A DNA stretch of 31,758 nt, taken from IMG/VR virus record IMGVR_UViG_3300030012_003928, positions 1 to 31,758 of that record; one strand, given 5' to 3'. How positions within the stretch are numbered: the first letter of the stretch is position 1; each line of letters opens with the position of its first letter. The translations under genes were made by a program, and so were the position numbers. This document shows, piece by piece, positions 8,281 through 17,600 of this stretch. The notes beneath the pieces were generated by a model. It was given only the letters and a program-made list of their open reading frames with translations. It did not search any database and was not told where the DNA came from. This DNA is from a virus.

Positions 8281-8712
8281 ATGCCATCACCAACTTATGT
8301 AGGATCCGCCAGTGGAATGCAAAAAGGCGTTGCCAATGCTGAAACCGGAATAAAAATTGATTCTTTTGACACTTCAGTATCAGACGAAAAAGCACTTGCG
8401 TATGATGAATATGGCGGCGTGTGTGGATTTGCTCATAAATTTAATCCAAGCGTTACAATTTCTGTAAGTGGAGAAATTAGCAACACGACACAAGGATTAC
8501 CAATTTCAGTTTTTGGACAAGCAATAACTTTTGAAAACGCTGCAAATGCAAAAATTACTGATGGTGGAGATAATGATTCTAATGCCGGCGACGCTTATGC
8601 AGGAATTGACGGATCAGGTGGTTTTTATTTAGAAGACATTTCATTTTCAGAAAGTCGAGACGGGTTTAGAACGCTATCACTTACCGCAATAGCTTATCCC
8701 GGTCTAACTTAA
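8281..8712 (+). CDS. Major tail tube protein
   Basis: 143 aa, almost wholly beta and rich in Gly, Ser, Thr and Asn. SVTISVSGEIS near residue 60, GFYLEDISFSESRDGFRTLSLTAIAYP at the C-terminus and the acidic loop GGDNDSNAGDAY are typical of tail tube subunits, which end in a strand pair with a residue-identity pattern of this kind. The position between the terminator-like gene and the G/GT chaperones is where the tube gene lies in lambda-type phages. It is not coupled to its upstream gene; it is preceded by late element copy 3, fitting independent high expression. No Ig-like extra domain is present. Confidence 0.75.
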   Translation: MPSPTYVGSASGMQKGVANAETGIKIDSFDTSVSDEKALAYDEYGGVCGFAHKFNPSVTISVSGEISNTTQGLPISVFGQAITFENAANAKITDGGDNDSNAGDAYAGIDGSGGFYLEDISFSESRDGFRTLSLTAIAYPGLT

Positions 8713-8742
8713 AATAAACAATTTGCCCACGGGCCAGACTGA

Positions 8743-9243
8743 GTGGAAAACGAACAAATAAACAGCCTAAGAGACGGTCAATATATTACTGGTTCAACTG
8801 ATCTTGCGGCGTCATTAATGGCTTGCGGTGTTGCGCCGTCAAAAGATTCGCCATGTACTAACACATACACCGACGACAAACCGTTTCGATCTGGTGTCCC
8901 TGGAAAAGTTCTTTATCATCTTGAACGTCATTCAAGCACCTTTAAATCTGAAGATGGTTCATTTATACCTGCGGATAAATTAGCCGGTGGGTTTGCATCA
9001 AAAGATGCTAATGAAAAACTTGATGAATTAATTGATCAAATTGACGACGAATTATTGCGTTGCAAAATACAAGCCCAATTGCCGATTGCAATTATGAGCC
9101 ATCACCGCGCGGCATTAGGCAACCGTCAAATCATTCGTAAATGGTGGCGTAAAGTAACGCCATACTTTTATGTCAAAAAAGGAAAGAAAAGATTTTTAAT
9201 ATCTAAAGACGCAAAACAAACCGCGAGAAAATGGAACGCATAA
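8743..9243 (+). CDS. Hypothetical protein before tail chaperones
   Basis: 166 aa, GTG start at 8743. The 30-bp gap before it holds a short GCCC/GGGC hairpin. Not recognised. The N-terminal part (ITGSTDLAASLMACGVAP, then VPGKVLYHLERHSSTF) may be a small alpha/beta domain. The C-terminal part is basic and helical (RQIIRKWWRKVTPYFYVKKGKKRF). The position between tail tube and tail chaperone suggests a tail or head-tail accessory protein. It ends one base before the next ATG, so it is in the same operon. Confidence 0.7.
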   Translation: MENEQINSLRDGQYITGSTDLAASLMACGVAPSKDSPCTNTYTDDKPFRSGVPGKVLYHLERHSSTFKSEDGSFIPADKLAGGFASKDANEKLDELIDQIDDELLRCKIQAQLPIAIMSHHRAALGNRQIIRKWWRKVTPYFYVKKGKKRFLISKDAKQTARKWNA

Positions 9244-9244
9244 A

Positions 9245-9670
9245 ATGAGCTTATTTAACAAACCACAAATTTCTGAATTAGATCCAGATGACGCTTTCGA
9301 AGATTCTGACATGATGACATGGCAAGGCAAGCCGCTTTTTTGGTCGTTTCGACATTGGTATTTGTTTTTACCTATGATTAAAAAGGGCGGTGAAATGTGT
9401 GAATCAGAGCAAATAACTTTGGCACTTTGGATTGCAACACATGATGAACAACAAATAAAAGAATTGCGATGTAAGTACCGCCGCAATATGGACGAAGTTT
9501 TCGCCGATTTTGAAGAAGCACCAGAAAAACTTGGAGTCGAACCGGGATCAACGGCACTTGCAGAAGCCGGTGAAATCGTAACGCACTTAATTGAAAGCGT
9601 TACAGCATCGCAAGAGCAACTTGAAGAAAGTGACGATGATGAGGAGGATACAGGATCGCCGGGAAAGTAA
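9245..9670 (+). CDS. Tail assembly chaperone G-type
   Basis: 141 aa. Mostly helical, with an acidic C-terminus (ESDDDEEDTGSPGK). It lies between tail tube and tape measure, where every siphophage carries its tail chaperone pair. The final codons contain the lambda slippery sequence G GGA AAG, so a fraction of ribosomes should slip -1 and add the T domain. By analogy with lambda gpG/gpGT, it coats the tape measure protein and recruits tube subunits during assembly, and is absent from the virion. The helical core around residues 40-75 (EQITLALWIATHDEQQIKELRCKY) fits the family. Confidence 0.8.
   Translation: MSLFNKPQISELDPDDAFEDSDMMTWQGKPLFWSFRHWYLFLPMIKKGGEMCESEQITLALWIATHDEQQIKELRCKYRRNMDEVFADFEEAPEKLGVEPGSTALAEAGEIVTHLIESVTASQEQLEESDDDEEDTGSPGK
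9661..9667 (+). promoter_or_regulatory. Programmed -1 frameshift slippery site GGGAAAG
   Basis: In the zero frame the bases read G GGA AAG TAA. This is the X XXY YYZ heptamer with the same sequence as the lambda G-T frameshift site, placed directly before the zero-frame stop. A -1 slip opens 63 further codons. Confidence 0.85.
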
Positions 9671-9858
9671 GCAACGCCGCCGGATATGCTGCGTCACTAG
9701 CGCGAGTTTTGCCGGGACATGATTTAGATTATTATCTTGGACGCTTGCCTTATGCGCAAGGGTTACAACTTCAGAGCATTGATCTGGCTCGTAACGGCGT
9801 AAAATTTAACACACCTAAACAAAGCGATAAATCGTTTGATGACATAGCCGGAAACTAA
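9667..9858 (+). CDS. T extension of the frameshifted GT tail chaperone
   Basis: After a -1 slip at 9661-9667 translation continues from GTA at 9667 to TAA at 9856-9858, adding 63 residues to the 141-residue G protein (204 aa in total). The extension begins VSNAAGYAASLARVLPG and includes HDLDYYLGRLPYAQGLQLQ, a helical pattern typical of T domains, in which a short Leu/Pro motif precedes an amphipathic helix. It has no good start codon of its own, which supports synthesis only by frameshift. In lambda the T domain binds the tail tube protein while G binds the tape measure. Confidence 0.8.
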   Translation, partial: VSNAAGYAASLARVLPGHDLDYYLGRLPYAQGLQLQSIDLARNGVKFNTPKQSDKSFDDIAGN

Positions 9859-9863
9859 GTGCC

Positions 9864-9899
9864 GAATCTATCCATTGAAACGCTTAGTGCTAATTTAAA
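9864..9899 (+). promoter_or_regulatory. Repeated late element, copy 4 (GAATCTATC-N21-TTTAAA)
   Basis: GAATCTATC at 9864-9872 differs from the other copies only at the first two bases. After 21 bases comes TTTAAA at 9894-9899, and the GTG start follows at 9903. It lies in the gap after the GT stop. Confidence 0.45.
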
Positions 9900-9902
9900 A
9901 AT

Positions 9903-10556
9903 GTGCGTAAAATTGGTAAAACACATTTAAATGATAAGCAATGGGTTCAATCGATGAACAAATATGCCAAAGTAAAAAGGCAAATGGATCATGACGAAAT
10001 TTGTAATCACTTTGGAAGACAAGCGTGTTTGTGGGCGGTTAAGTACACACCAAAAGCGCGAAAGTCTGGATTTCTTGGTGAAGCAGCAAGACCAAAATTA
10101 AAAGGGGTTTCTGCAAAAAGATTACGCGCAACCGGTCGTGCCAGTTTTTTCCATGCTTTAGTTTCAAAACCACATGGAAAACATAATGCACATCCACGCG
10201 GCCAAGGTAATTACAATCAAGCCTTAAAAATATTTAATGGTCGACGCCGATCAATTGGTGCTAACGCCGCCGGTTTTTTAAAGCCGGCACAACAGCTTGG
10301 AAAAACTTTAAAAACCAGAAAAGCCGTTTTGATTCCAGGAGCCAGTGCATCGCGCAGTTATGGCAAAAAATCAAAAGGTGGTGAAATGGCTGCTATTGCA
10401 CACAACAATGTAGAAGGCTCTGGAGACGTAGCATTTGAACCAATGGCTCGAGCTATGAATGAGGTGTCACGACGAGAGCTTGATTTTGCTAACAGGCAAA
10501 TCGAAAAAACAAACAAAGCCTTTATGGTTAAAAGCATTGGTAAATTATTAAGATAA
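9903..10556 (+). CDS. Putative minor tail protein between GT and tape measure
   Basis: 217 aa from GTG 9903, very basic. Segments such as FGRQACLWAVKYTPKARKSG and the later basic, Gly/Ala-rich stretch resemble loosely the long basic minor tail proteins of the gpZ/HK97 gp10 type, but I cannot place it firmly. The start is doubtful. A GTG at 9859 opens a 14-codon peptide (residues PNLSIETLSANLK after the start) in another frame that runs into A5 at 9897-9901. One extra A there would join it to this ORF as LKNVRKIGK. Either the true start is 9903 or the gene is frameshifted near 9900. The stop overlaps the tape measure start. Confidence 0.65.
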   Translation: MRKIGKTHLNDKQWVQSMNKYAKVKRQMDHDEICNHFGRQACLWAVKYTPKARKSGFLGEAARPKLKGVSAKRLRATGRASFFHALVSKPHGKHNAHPRGQGNYNQALKIFNGRRRSIGANAAGFLKPAQQLGKTLKTRKAVLIPGASASRSYGKKSKGGEMAAIAHNNVEGSGDVAFEPMARAMNEVSRRELDFANRQIEKTNKAFMVKSIGKLLR

Positions 10557-11971
10557 TGGCAACTCGTAAAAACAAACTGACAACCGTTTTTGATGGTGAC
10601 GATCGACCATTTCAAAAAAAGATTAAACGTGTACAACACGCAGCAAAAAGGACTGGTGCTATTTTAGGCAAAATGGGCGGTGTTTTGGGTGGCCTTGGTC
10701 TAAGTATGGGCATGGCCCGGACTGCGCAGCACTTTGACAGAATTGCAAAAGTTGCGACTAGAATGAATATGTCTGTTGAGTCACTGCAAAGGTTATCACA
10801 CGCAGCCGAGTTATCTGGTTCTAGTCTTTCACAGTTGCAGGGAATTATGACAAGGCTTGAGCGTCGAACTGGTGAAGCATTACAAAATTCAACTGGGTCA
10901 CAAGCTGAAAGATTTAAAGAGTTAAATATTGAAGTTGAATCATTTTCTAAATTATCGCCTGAAGATAAAATATTAGCAATTGCTGATGCTTTTAATCGAC
11001 TAGGAGGCTCTGAAAAAAGCATTGCAAGTTTGATGGGCTTGTTAGATACTGAAGTTCGTGAATTAATACCGCTGTTGCAAAGTGGTTCAAAGGGTATAGA
11101 AGACATGGTAAAAGGAATTACTGTGTTAAGTAAGGAACAGATTCGAAGCATGGAAGCTGCCAATGATGGTATTACTAAATTGCAGCAATTTGGAACAACA
11201 TTATTTGGCGGTGCATTTTCGAGTTTTGACGGTATTGCTAGAGCAACAAAAGCACTTTTTAGAAGACCTGACCTAGAATTAGGAGAAAGCTATTTTGCAA
11301 AAGGGGGAGGTGATACAGCAGCAAAAATGCGAGCATACTCATATACGTCTATTTATCAAACACCAGAAAATCGAGCTTTGATGGAAAAGCACAACACTGG
11401 CGACTTGCGAATTGCTCGAAAAAAAGAACAACTTGAACTTGATCAACAGGAAAAGGAAAACAAACAACAGCAAAGAAAAATACAATTTAATTTATTGAAA
11501 AGACAAGTTAAGGATAAAGATATTTCCGGTCTTTTTCAAAGAACGACAACAGGTAAAATTTTACAAGGAGCAGGAGGTTTATTTGAAAAAATAACTGGTC
11601 AAAGTTTTGGCGACAAAGCTAAAAGTGTTTTAAGAGGTGCAGATTTTCAATTTAGAAAGGCAGGAGGTTTTGAAGCTATACAGGATAAAATTAGGGAAGC
11701 AAAACAAGCAAATAAATCAGTGCTTTTAGATAACAATGCCACAGTCATGAAAATGATTAAAAAAGAAGAAGAACAGCGTCGCAATCAACCCTCACAAACT
11801 TCTGGTCGCTTTGGCGAGTTTGTTGCAGCAGCAACACTTGGATCAGGTCGCGGTCGTTCTGTTAGTCAATCTAGAGGCATTCGCATTCAAGGTTTAGACA
11901 GAAGCGTTTTAATACAAGAAGCTATGAAAAAAGCACTTGAAGATTTAGTTGCAAATACATCAGAAAGATAA
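10556..11971 (+). CDS. Tape measure protein (short)
   Basis: 471 aa. A basic N-terminus is followed by a Gly/Met-rich hydrophobic segment (about 38-55, ILGKMGGVLGGLGLSMGMA), then the helical motif FDRIAKVATRMNMSVESLQRLSHAAELSGSSLSQLQ, characteristic of tape measure proteins. A long Lys/Gln/Glu-rich helical region occupies 270-330. It directly follows the tail chaperone genes. Tape measure length scales with tail length. At the usual roughly 0.15 nm per residue, the tail would be about 70 nm, short for a siphophage. Starts and stops overlap neighbours by one base. Confidence 0.88.
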   Translation: MATRKNKLTTVFDGDDRPFQKKIKRVQHAAKRTGAILGKMGGVLGGLGLSMGMARTAQHFDRIAKVATRMNMSVESLQRLSHAAELSGSSLSQLQGIMTRLERRTGEALQNSTGSQAERFKELNIEVESFSKLSPEDKILAIADAFNRLGGSEKSIASLMGLLDTEVRELIPLLQSGSKGIEDMVKGITVLSKEQIRSMEAANDGITKLQQFGTTLFGGAFSSFDGIARATKALFRRPDLELGESYFAKGGGDTAAKMRAYSYTSIYQTPENRALMEKHNTGDLRIARKKEQLELDQQEKENKQQQRKIQFNLLKRQVKDKDISGLFQRTTTGKILQGAGGLFEKITGQSFGDKAKSVLRGADFQFRKAGGFEAIQDKIREAKQANKSVLLDNNATVMKMIKKEEEQRRNQPSQTSGRFGEFVAAATLGSGRGRSVSQSRGIRIQGLDRSVLIQEAMKKALEDLVANTSER

Positions 11972-12648
11972 TGCCAAAACCAGAATACAAAGGTGACATA
12001 CAATGGAAATTGCAACGCGGAACAACGTTTGCTGCTGACAATAATGGAAAGGATACAGTTACGCTAATTTACAGGGGGCCAACTGACACCGCTCTAAATT
12101 TTAGATCTCGATGGCGCAAAGGCGATGCGTGTCCAGAACCGGGATTTAATCATTGCACTTTAATTAGTTTACCTAATATAAAACAAGACGAACACGCGTA
12201 TTCAACAGCAACGCTTGTTTTTGAAGGTGCAACAATAGAAACATCAACTGATGACCCTGAAAAAAAGCCTGTCACCGTTTATCGTTTTGAAGCACAACAC
12301 GCTTCATTTTGCATAGCTGATAAAAATGCACAAAATTTAAAATGTTGGTATACTTATTATGCAAAAAGAATGACAGCGGATTATGTTACAAATGTTAGAC
12401 CAACCAAGGCTTTAGCAGTTAATCAAGCACACGCTAGTAATTATTTAGCTAACCCAAAACCGGTTCCCATTAAACGTGAAGATTTTGATAAAAATTTTGC
12501 CAACCCAAAAAAAGCTGAAGAATTACAGGAACGAAAAGATTATCAGGTTATATTACCAGACGGTGCATTTTCATACACTGAAGAGGGTGGAGTTTTTACA
12601 GTGACAGAAATTTTTGAAGTTTTTCTTGAAGGTATAAACGCAGATTGA
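11971..12648 (+). CDS. Distal tail protein, unrecognised family
   Basis: 225 aa, predominantly beta. It opens with YKGDIQWKLQRGTTF and includes two strand-rich blocks (HAYSTATLVFEGATIE and VTVYRFEAQHASF). The C-terminus (YQVILPDGAFSYTEEGGVFTVTEIFEVFLEG) is also beta. It follows the tape measure, where lambda has M/L/K/I and other siphophages have the distal tail protein, but I see none of those families' motifs. A tail-tip or baseplate hub role is inferred from position only. Cotranslated with the tape measure (taATG). Confidence 0.65.
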   Translation: MPKPEYKGDIQWKLQRGTTFAADNNGKDTVTLIYRGPTDTALNFRSRWRKGDACPEPGFNHCTLISLPNIKQDEHAYSTATLVFEGATIETSTDDPEKKPVTVYRFEAQHASFCIADKNAQNLKCWYTYYAKRMTADYVTNVRPTKALAVNQAHASNYLANPKPVPIKREDFDKNFANPKKAEELQERKDYQVILPDGAFSYTEEGGVFTVTEIFEVFLEGINAD

Positions 12649-13514
12649 TGATAGGCAAAAAACCAGAGCGGCCAAAGGGTGGTTTTAAAATTCATGAAAA
12701 ACAAGTTCAAGACTTGTGGGACTGGTTAAACCGCGAACGTGTGCTTGATGGGCCGGGTGTGCAAAATACAGGAAACGGCAAAAAAATTACTTGGAGACAA
12801 GACGAGTTTTCGCCAATGTTTAGACCGTATTTTAATCGGGAATCAAAATACATTATTAAAATGGGAATCCGTACCGGTTACGTTTACGCGCCTTATGACG
12901 ACGGTAATTCAACGCATCTTCCAATGCTTCACCGCTTTCCTTTTGAACCTAAAATTGGCAATAACACATTGTCATCTAGTCCATCGCCATCATTAACATT
13001 AGAAAATTCAGCAACAAATTATATATATTTAAAATTAACATGGGGGTCATTTTTAAGTGCCGTTGGTGGATTTGAAGAAGACAGTACACATGCGTTTAAA
13101 GCAGAACAACACACACACATCGTTAGTGGATATACCGAAAGTGCTGATGTCGGTAGTGGTTCTGGAAGCAGTCATTTACATGTTTTAGGATCATCTGTTA
13201 CTGTGTCAAATGCTGATGTGTTTTTAAAAGTAAACAAAAAGACTTATTATTTAAGTAGTGCAGAGTTTATTTCTCAAACCTCTGATACACCACCAACCGA
13301 AACAGAAACCGAAACCAACATGCTTTGCGGTTGGATAAAACTTGATGCAAATGGTGATCTTGATACAGCAACAAACGACGGATCAAGGTGGTTTATAGAG
13401 GGGCCGGTCTTTGTCGACAAGAATCCAATTTATATAACTGGTAAAAGCTCACCTGATAGAACCGAGCCGGTTGCACCAGTTGCGTCATCTGGTCAGACTA
13501 TTCCAGGAGAGTGA
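12648..13514 (+). CDS. Putative tail-tip or baseplate protein
   Basis: 288 aa from the ATG at 12648, which overlaps the previous TGA (TGATG); the TTG one codon upstream is less likely. The N-terminal 45 residues are helical and basic (HEKQVQDLWDWLNRERVLDGPG). The rest is beta-rich with Ser/Thr/Asn repeats and a loop rich in His and Ser (AEQHTHIVSGYTESADVGSGSGSSHLHV, here cited as two halves around residue 165). Similar long surface loops occur in virion tip proteins. The family is not recognised. The stop TGA begins copy 5 of the late element. Confidence 0.6.
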   Translation: MIGKKPERPKGGFKIHEKQVQDLWDWLNRERVLDGPGVQNTGNGKKITWRQDEFSPMFRPYFNRESKYIIKMGIRTGYVYAPYDDGNSTHLPMLHRFPFEPKIGNNTLSSSPSPSLTLENSATNYIYLKLTWGSFLSAVGGFEEDSTHAFKAEQHTHIVSGYTESADVGSGSGSSHLHVLGSSVTVSNADVFLKVNKKTYYLSSAEFISQTSDTPPTETETETNMLCGWIKLDANGDLDTATNDGSRWFIEGPVFVDKNPIYITGKSSPDRTEPVAPVASSGQTIPGE

Positions 13515-13547
13515 TCTATCTAAAAAAAGCATTCACTTTATTATATT
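13512..13547 (+). promoter_or_regulatory. Repeated late element, copy 5 (TGATCTATC-N21-TATATT)
   Basis: TGATCTATC at 13512-13520, 21 bases, TATATT at 13542-13547, and the GTG start at 13551. Together with copy 1, the closest match to a sigma70 -10 sequence. Confidence 0.55.
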
Positions 13548-13550
13548 TAA

Positions 13551-14615
13551 GTGAGTGTCCATAAAATAGCCTTTACAGGTGACCAAGTTTTTACCGCAAC
13601 ACATACCAGTGGGAGCGGCATATATTTTAGGTCTACAGACTTAGATGATCATGATAATTTAACTTTATATGGCGAGCAGACAAGCGGATCGACTGCCGCT
13701 CGCACCGTTTTAACATCACAATCAACTGGCGGAAAAATTGAAAGATTAAGTGCTGACGCTTGGAATAAGCTATATTTAGTTGATTACGGTATTGGATCGA
13801 ATTTTGAAGGTATTGGCAGTGTGTTTTCTAATGACGGTACACCTGCAACTGGTTCTGTTAAAATAACAAATCAACCAAGCGACGGTGAAAACATTCAAAT
13901 TGGATTAACTGGTTTTTTGTTTACATATACGTTCAAAACAAACGTTGCCGGGTCACAAGCCGGACAAGTTAAAATAGGCACTAATACATCTGAAACTGCT
14001 GATAATTTAGCAAGTGCAATCAATGATGCTCAAACTGGCGCAACTAATCCAATTGAAAACACTGATTACAAGGCTTATTCAAGCCACCCATATTTGTCAG
14101 CCACAAGCTCAAGTGGGACAATTACTTTAACTGACAAAATTAATTGTAAACGCCAGTTGGCATGGGTAATTACGCCATACGACGCTGCTGATTTCGCAAT
14201 TTGTCCAATTCGTGGTGGCATCGATGGAACATTAATTGTTGCAATGGCTGCCGGTACAAACAGCGCATCATTGTCATCAACATCTGGTCTAAGTTTAGAT
14301 TCTGAAGATTTAACAACAGCAAATGTTATATCTGGCGTTCCAACTTTTTCAGACGCAGTTAGAGTTGGAGGCCGTTTTGCTTTGTCAATAAGAGCTAACA
14401 CATCACCTAATGGCGCAATTACGGGAATTGTTCAGTTAAGTAATGACGGAATAAATTTTAATCACGACGCGACCGGATGGACTGATATTGATACTGACCA
14501 CGATCAATACATTTTGGCGAGTGATTACTTTGCAGAATTTGCACGACTTAAATTTAATAATTACTCCGCAACAAATGCAATTGCGTTAAATATAAAATTC
14601 ATTTCACAAAGCTAA
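13551..14615 (+). CDS. Beta-rich virion structural protein
   Basis: 354 aa, GTG start. Two kinds of domain are visible. Residues about 95-185 carry the GENIQIGLTGFLFTYTFKTN and GQVKIGTNTSETADNLASAI pattern, a small alpha/beta repeat seen in many phage and secreted structural proteins. The last 80 residues (VRVGGRFALSIRANTSP, then IVQLSNDGINF) look like a beta-sandwich that may bind sugars or neighbouring fibre subunits. It precedes the giant fibre and is joined to it by a one-base overlap, so it may be the fibre's attachment or collar protein. Its start is uncoupled and follows late element copy 5. Confidence 0.65.
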   Translation: MSVHKIAFTGDQVFTATHTSGSGIYFRSTDLDDHDNLTLYGEQTSGSTAARTVLTSQSTGGKIERLSADAWNKLYLVDYGIGSNFEGIGSVFSNDGTPATGSVKITNQPSDGENIQIGLTGFLFTYTFKTNVAGSQAGQVKIGTNTSETADNLASAINDAQTGATNPIENTDYKAYSSHPYLSATSSSGTITLTDKINCKRQLAWVITPYDAADFAICPIRGGIDGTLIVAMAAGTNSASLSSTSGLSLDSEDLTTANVISGVPTFSDAVRVGGRFALSIRANTSPNGAITGIVQLSNDGINFNHDATGWTDIDTDHDQYILASDYFAEFARLKFNNYSATNAIALNIKFISQS

Positions 14616-17600
14616 TGGCACATCGATTTATAATAGACGACCAGACCGGACAACTGTATAGAGATTTTACAGGTCGCCGACTAACTTCAGCAGCGGAATT
14701 ATTAAAGACTGAAAGAGGTCTTGCACCAACTATTGAAATTTATTTAATAAACGTGGCATCGGATACCGGTGCGGTTACTGGTCAAACATTAACTAATAAT
14801 AAACTGCGTGTTTCAATTGGCAACACAAGCAAACCGCCAGAAAAAGGATTTTTAAAAGCTGCCTTTAACGTTACAGGCACACTATACGAATCACCTGACA
14901 TAAATATTGAAGGACTAACACCATCAGCACTTGAATCAGCATTTAACACTGCTGTGTATCCTGTATATATTGCCGGAGGTTTAAATGTTGAGCAAATAGG
15001 TGAGGGAAAGTATTTGCTAACAATGAAAAAGGTTGGAAACGTTGACGGTGTTCCAACTTTAGATTTAGATAATGCAGAACCGCCGTCCGCCGTTGAGGTT
15101 ACACAATTAAAAGCAGCAAGCCCATCAACCAAGGGTCAATGGGTTTTATCAATAGCACAACAACCAGTCGCAACAATAACACCTGGAACTTTTGACGTAG
15201 TTGATCAGGGATCATCATTTAATGGATTTTCAAAAGAAATATCATTAAACACAACCGGCATGATTGCTGCTATTGCTCGCGGTGTTCGTGACTTTGAATT
15301 ATCGATTACTCATAATAATCATCAAATTCACCGGTCAGACATTTCAATACATGAAAGTTTAGATCCTACAAGTGCCGGTTCATTAGTTATAACATCGCCA
15401 ACACTTTTCACACTTGGAAGCCATGCAGTTAACCAAACTGAAACCATTGCTTTATCTGGTGGTCTTACTTATGACGGTGCAACTTTGACTGCTCCATTTT
15501 TACCATTAGCCGGTGGCACAATGTCTGGAGCGGTTGCAATGGGCAGCCAAAAAATAACTGGATTGGCTGATGGGACTGCAAGCGGTGATGCCGTTAACAA
15601 AGGTCAGCTTGATGCTTTGGTTGATTCAGCACCGGGCGCACTTAATACATTAAACGAGCTTGCAGCAGCACTAGGTGACGACGCAAATTTTTCCACAACT
15701 ATAACCAATAGCATAGCAACAAAGTTACCTCTCGCCGGTGGAACGATGACCGGAAACATTTTATTTGGTGACAATGTCAAAAGCATTTATGGCACTGGTT
15801 CAGATTTAGAAATTTATCATGATGGGTCAAATAGTAGAATTGTAGACACTGGTGACGGTGAACTGCGTTTGCAAGGAACTAATTTAAGATTGTGGTCAGC
15901 TAGTGGAGAAAATTATTTAACAGCAACAGAAAATGGAGCGGTTTCATTATATTACGACAACAACAAAAAATTTGAGACTAGTTCAACCGGCGCAACAATT
16001 AGTGGCAACCTTGTCATGGGTGGGGGTCAAGTTAAGTTTGCAGATGGTGGTCGTGCAAGGTTTGGAGACAGTAACGATTTAGAAATTTATCATAACGGCA
16101 CTGATTCAATAATTGAAAACAGCATTGGTAACATAAGAATTACCAATAAAGATGACGATAAAGATATTATTTTTCAAAGTGATGACGGAAGTGGAGGGAC
16201 AACAACTTATTTTCGCTTAGATGGCAGTTTTGGAGGGCCGGGTTATCCAACAACATTATTTCCTAATGACTCATCGTTAAGGTTTGGTAATAGTGGCAAT
16301 TTACAAATTATTAACAACGGCACTGATTCCTTTATCCAAGAAAACACTGGTGACCTTTACATAAGGCAAAGTGCAGACGATAAAGATATAATTTTTCAAT
16401 CAGACGACGGCTCTGGAGGTACGACTCAATACCTACGTTTGGATGGTAACTTAGGTTATACAGTAGCTTCTAAACAAATTCGCTTCAATGATAGCATATC
16501 CGCAGCTTTCGGAACGGATAACGACTTTGGAATTGACCACAACGGGGTTGACGCAAGAATTATTAATTACACGGGTAATATTATTATCGCTAATAACGCA
16601 AACGATAAAGATATTGAATTTCAATGTGATGATGGTAGTGGCGGTGTAGAGACTTATTTTTTATGTGATGGATCAGCTTCGTCAGGTTTTCCAATTATCA
16701 GATTTCCTGATAATAGCATGATTACATTAGGAACTGATAATGATCTTTATTTTAGGCACGATGGAACAAATACATATTTAGAAAACAACACTGGCGATTT
16801 TTATATAAGAACAAATGCTAACGATAAAGACATTATATTTCAGTCTGATAATGGGAGTGGCGGTGTAGAAACCTATTTTTATTTAGATGGCTCTGCTTCA
16901 AGTGGCAATCCAATTACTGTTTTTCCTGATAATTCATATTTGCAATTTGGAAGCAGTTTAGATTTAGCAATAGTTCATAATGGTACTAATGCTTTAATTT
17001 CAAACACAACTGGAAATATTAAGTTTACTAATTATGCAGATGATTCAGATATAAAGTTTGAATGTGATGATGGAAGTGGTGGGGTTACTGAATACTTCCG
17101 TTTAGATGGTGATTGGGGTGGCACACAATTTAGTCAAGCAACACGTCATTTTGATGGTGTTAATGCTTATTTTGGTTCAGGCGGAGACCTACAAATACTT
17201 CACGATGGTACAAATACTTCTATAAAAAATCATAGTGGAAATCTTACTTTTGAACAAAATGCAGATGATAAAGACATTGTATTTAAATGTGATAATGGTA
17301 GTGGTGGAACAGAAACGTATTTCTTTTTAGATGGTTCAGCTTCAAGTGGAAATCCAATTACTGTTTTTCCTGATTCTTCGCATTTAACATTAGGGACTGG
17401 TAATGATTTAGATTTATATCACGATGGTACAGATTCATATATAAAAAATGAGGCTGGCACTTTAATTATAAGTAACAATGTTGATAATGCTGATATTAGA
17501 TTGCAAACCTCTAGCGGATCTGGTTCTGCTGTTGATTATCTAATTTTAGATAGTAGCCAAACTTCTATTCGAATGAAGCGGAAGACTAAGTGGGATGATA

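Noticed and set aside
10612-11163. 183-codon minus-strand ORF inside the tape measure gene
   Set aside because: Antisense to the most diagnostic part of the tape measure protein, with Cys/Ser/Pro-rich shadow composition.
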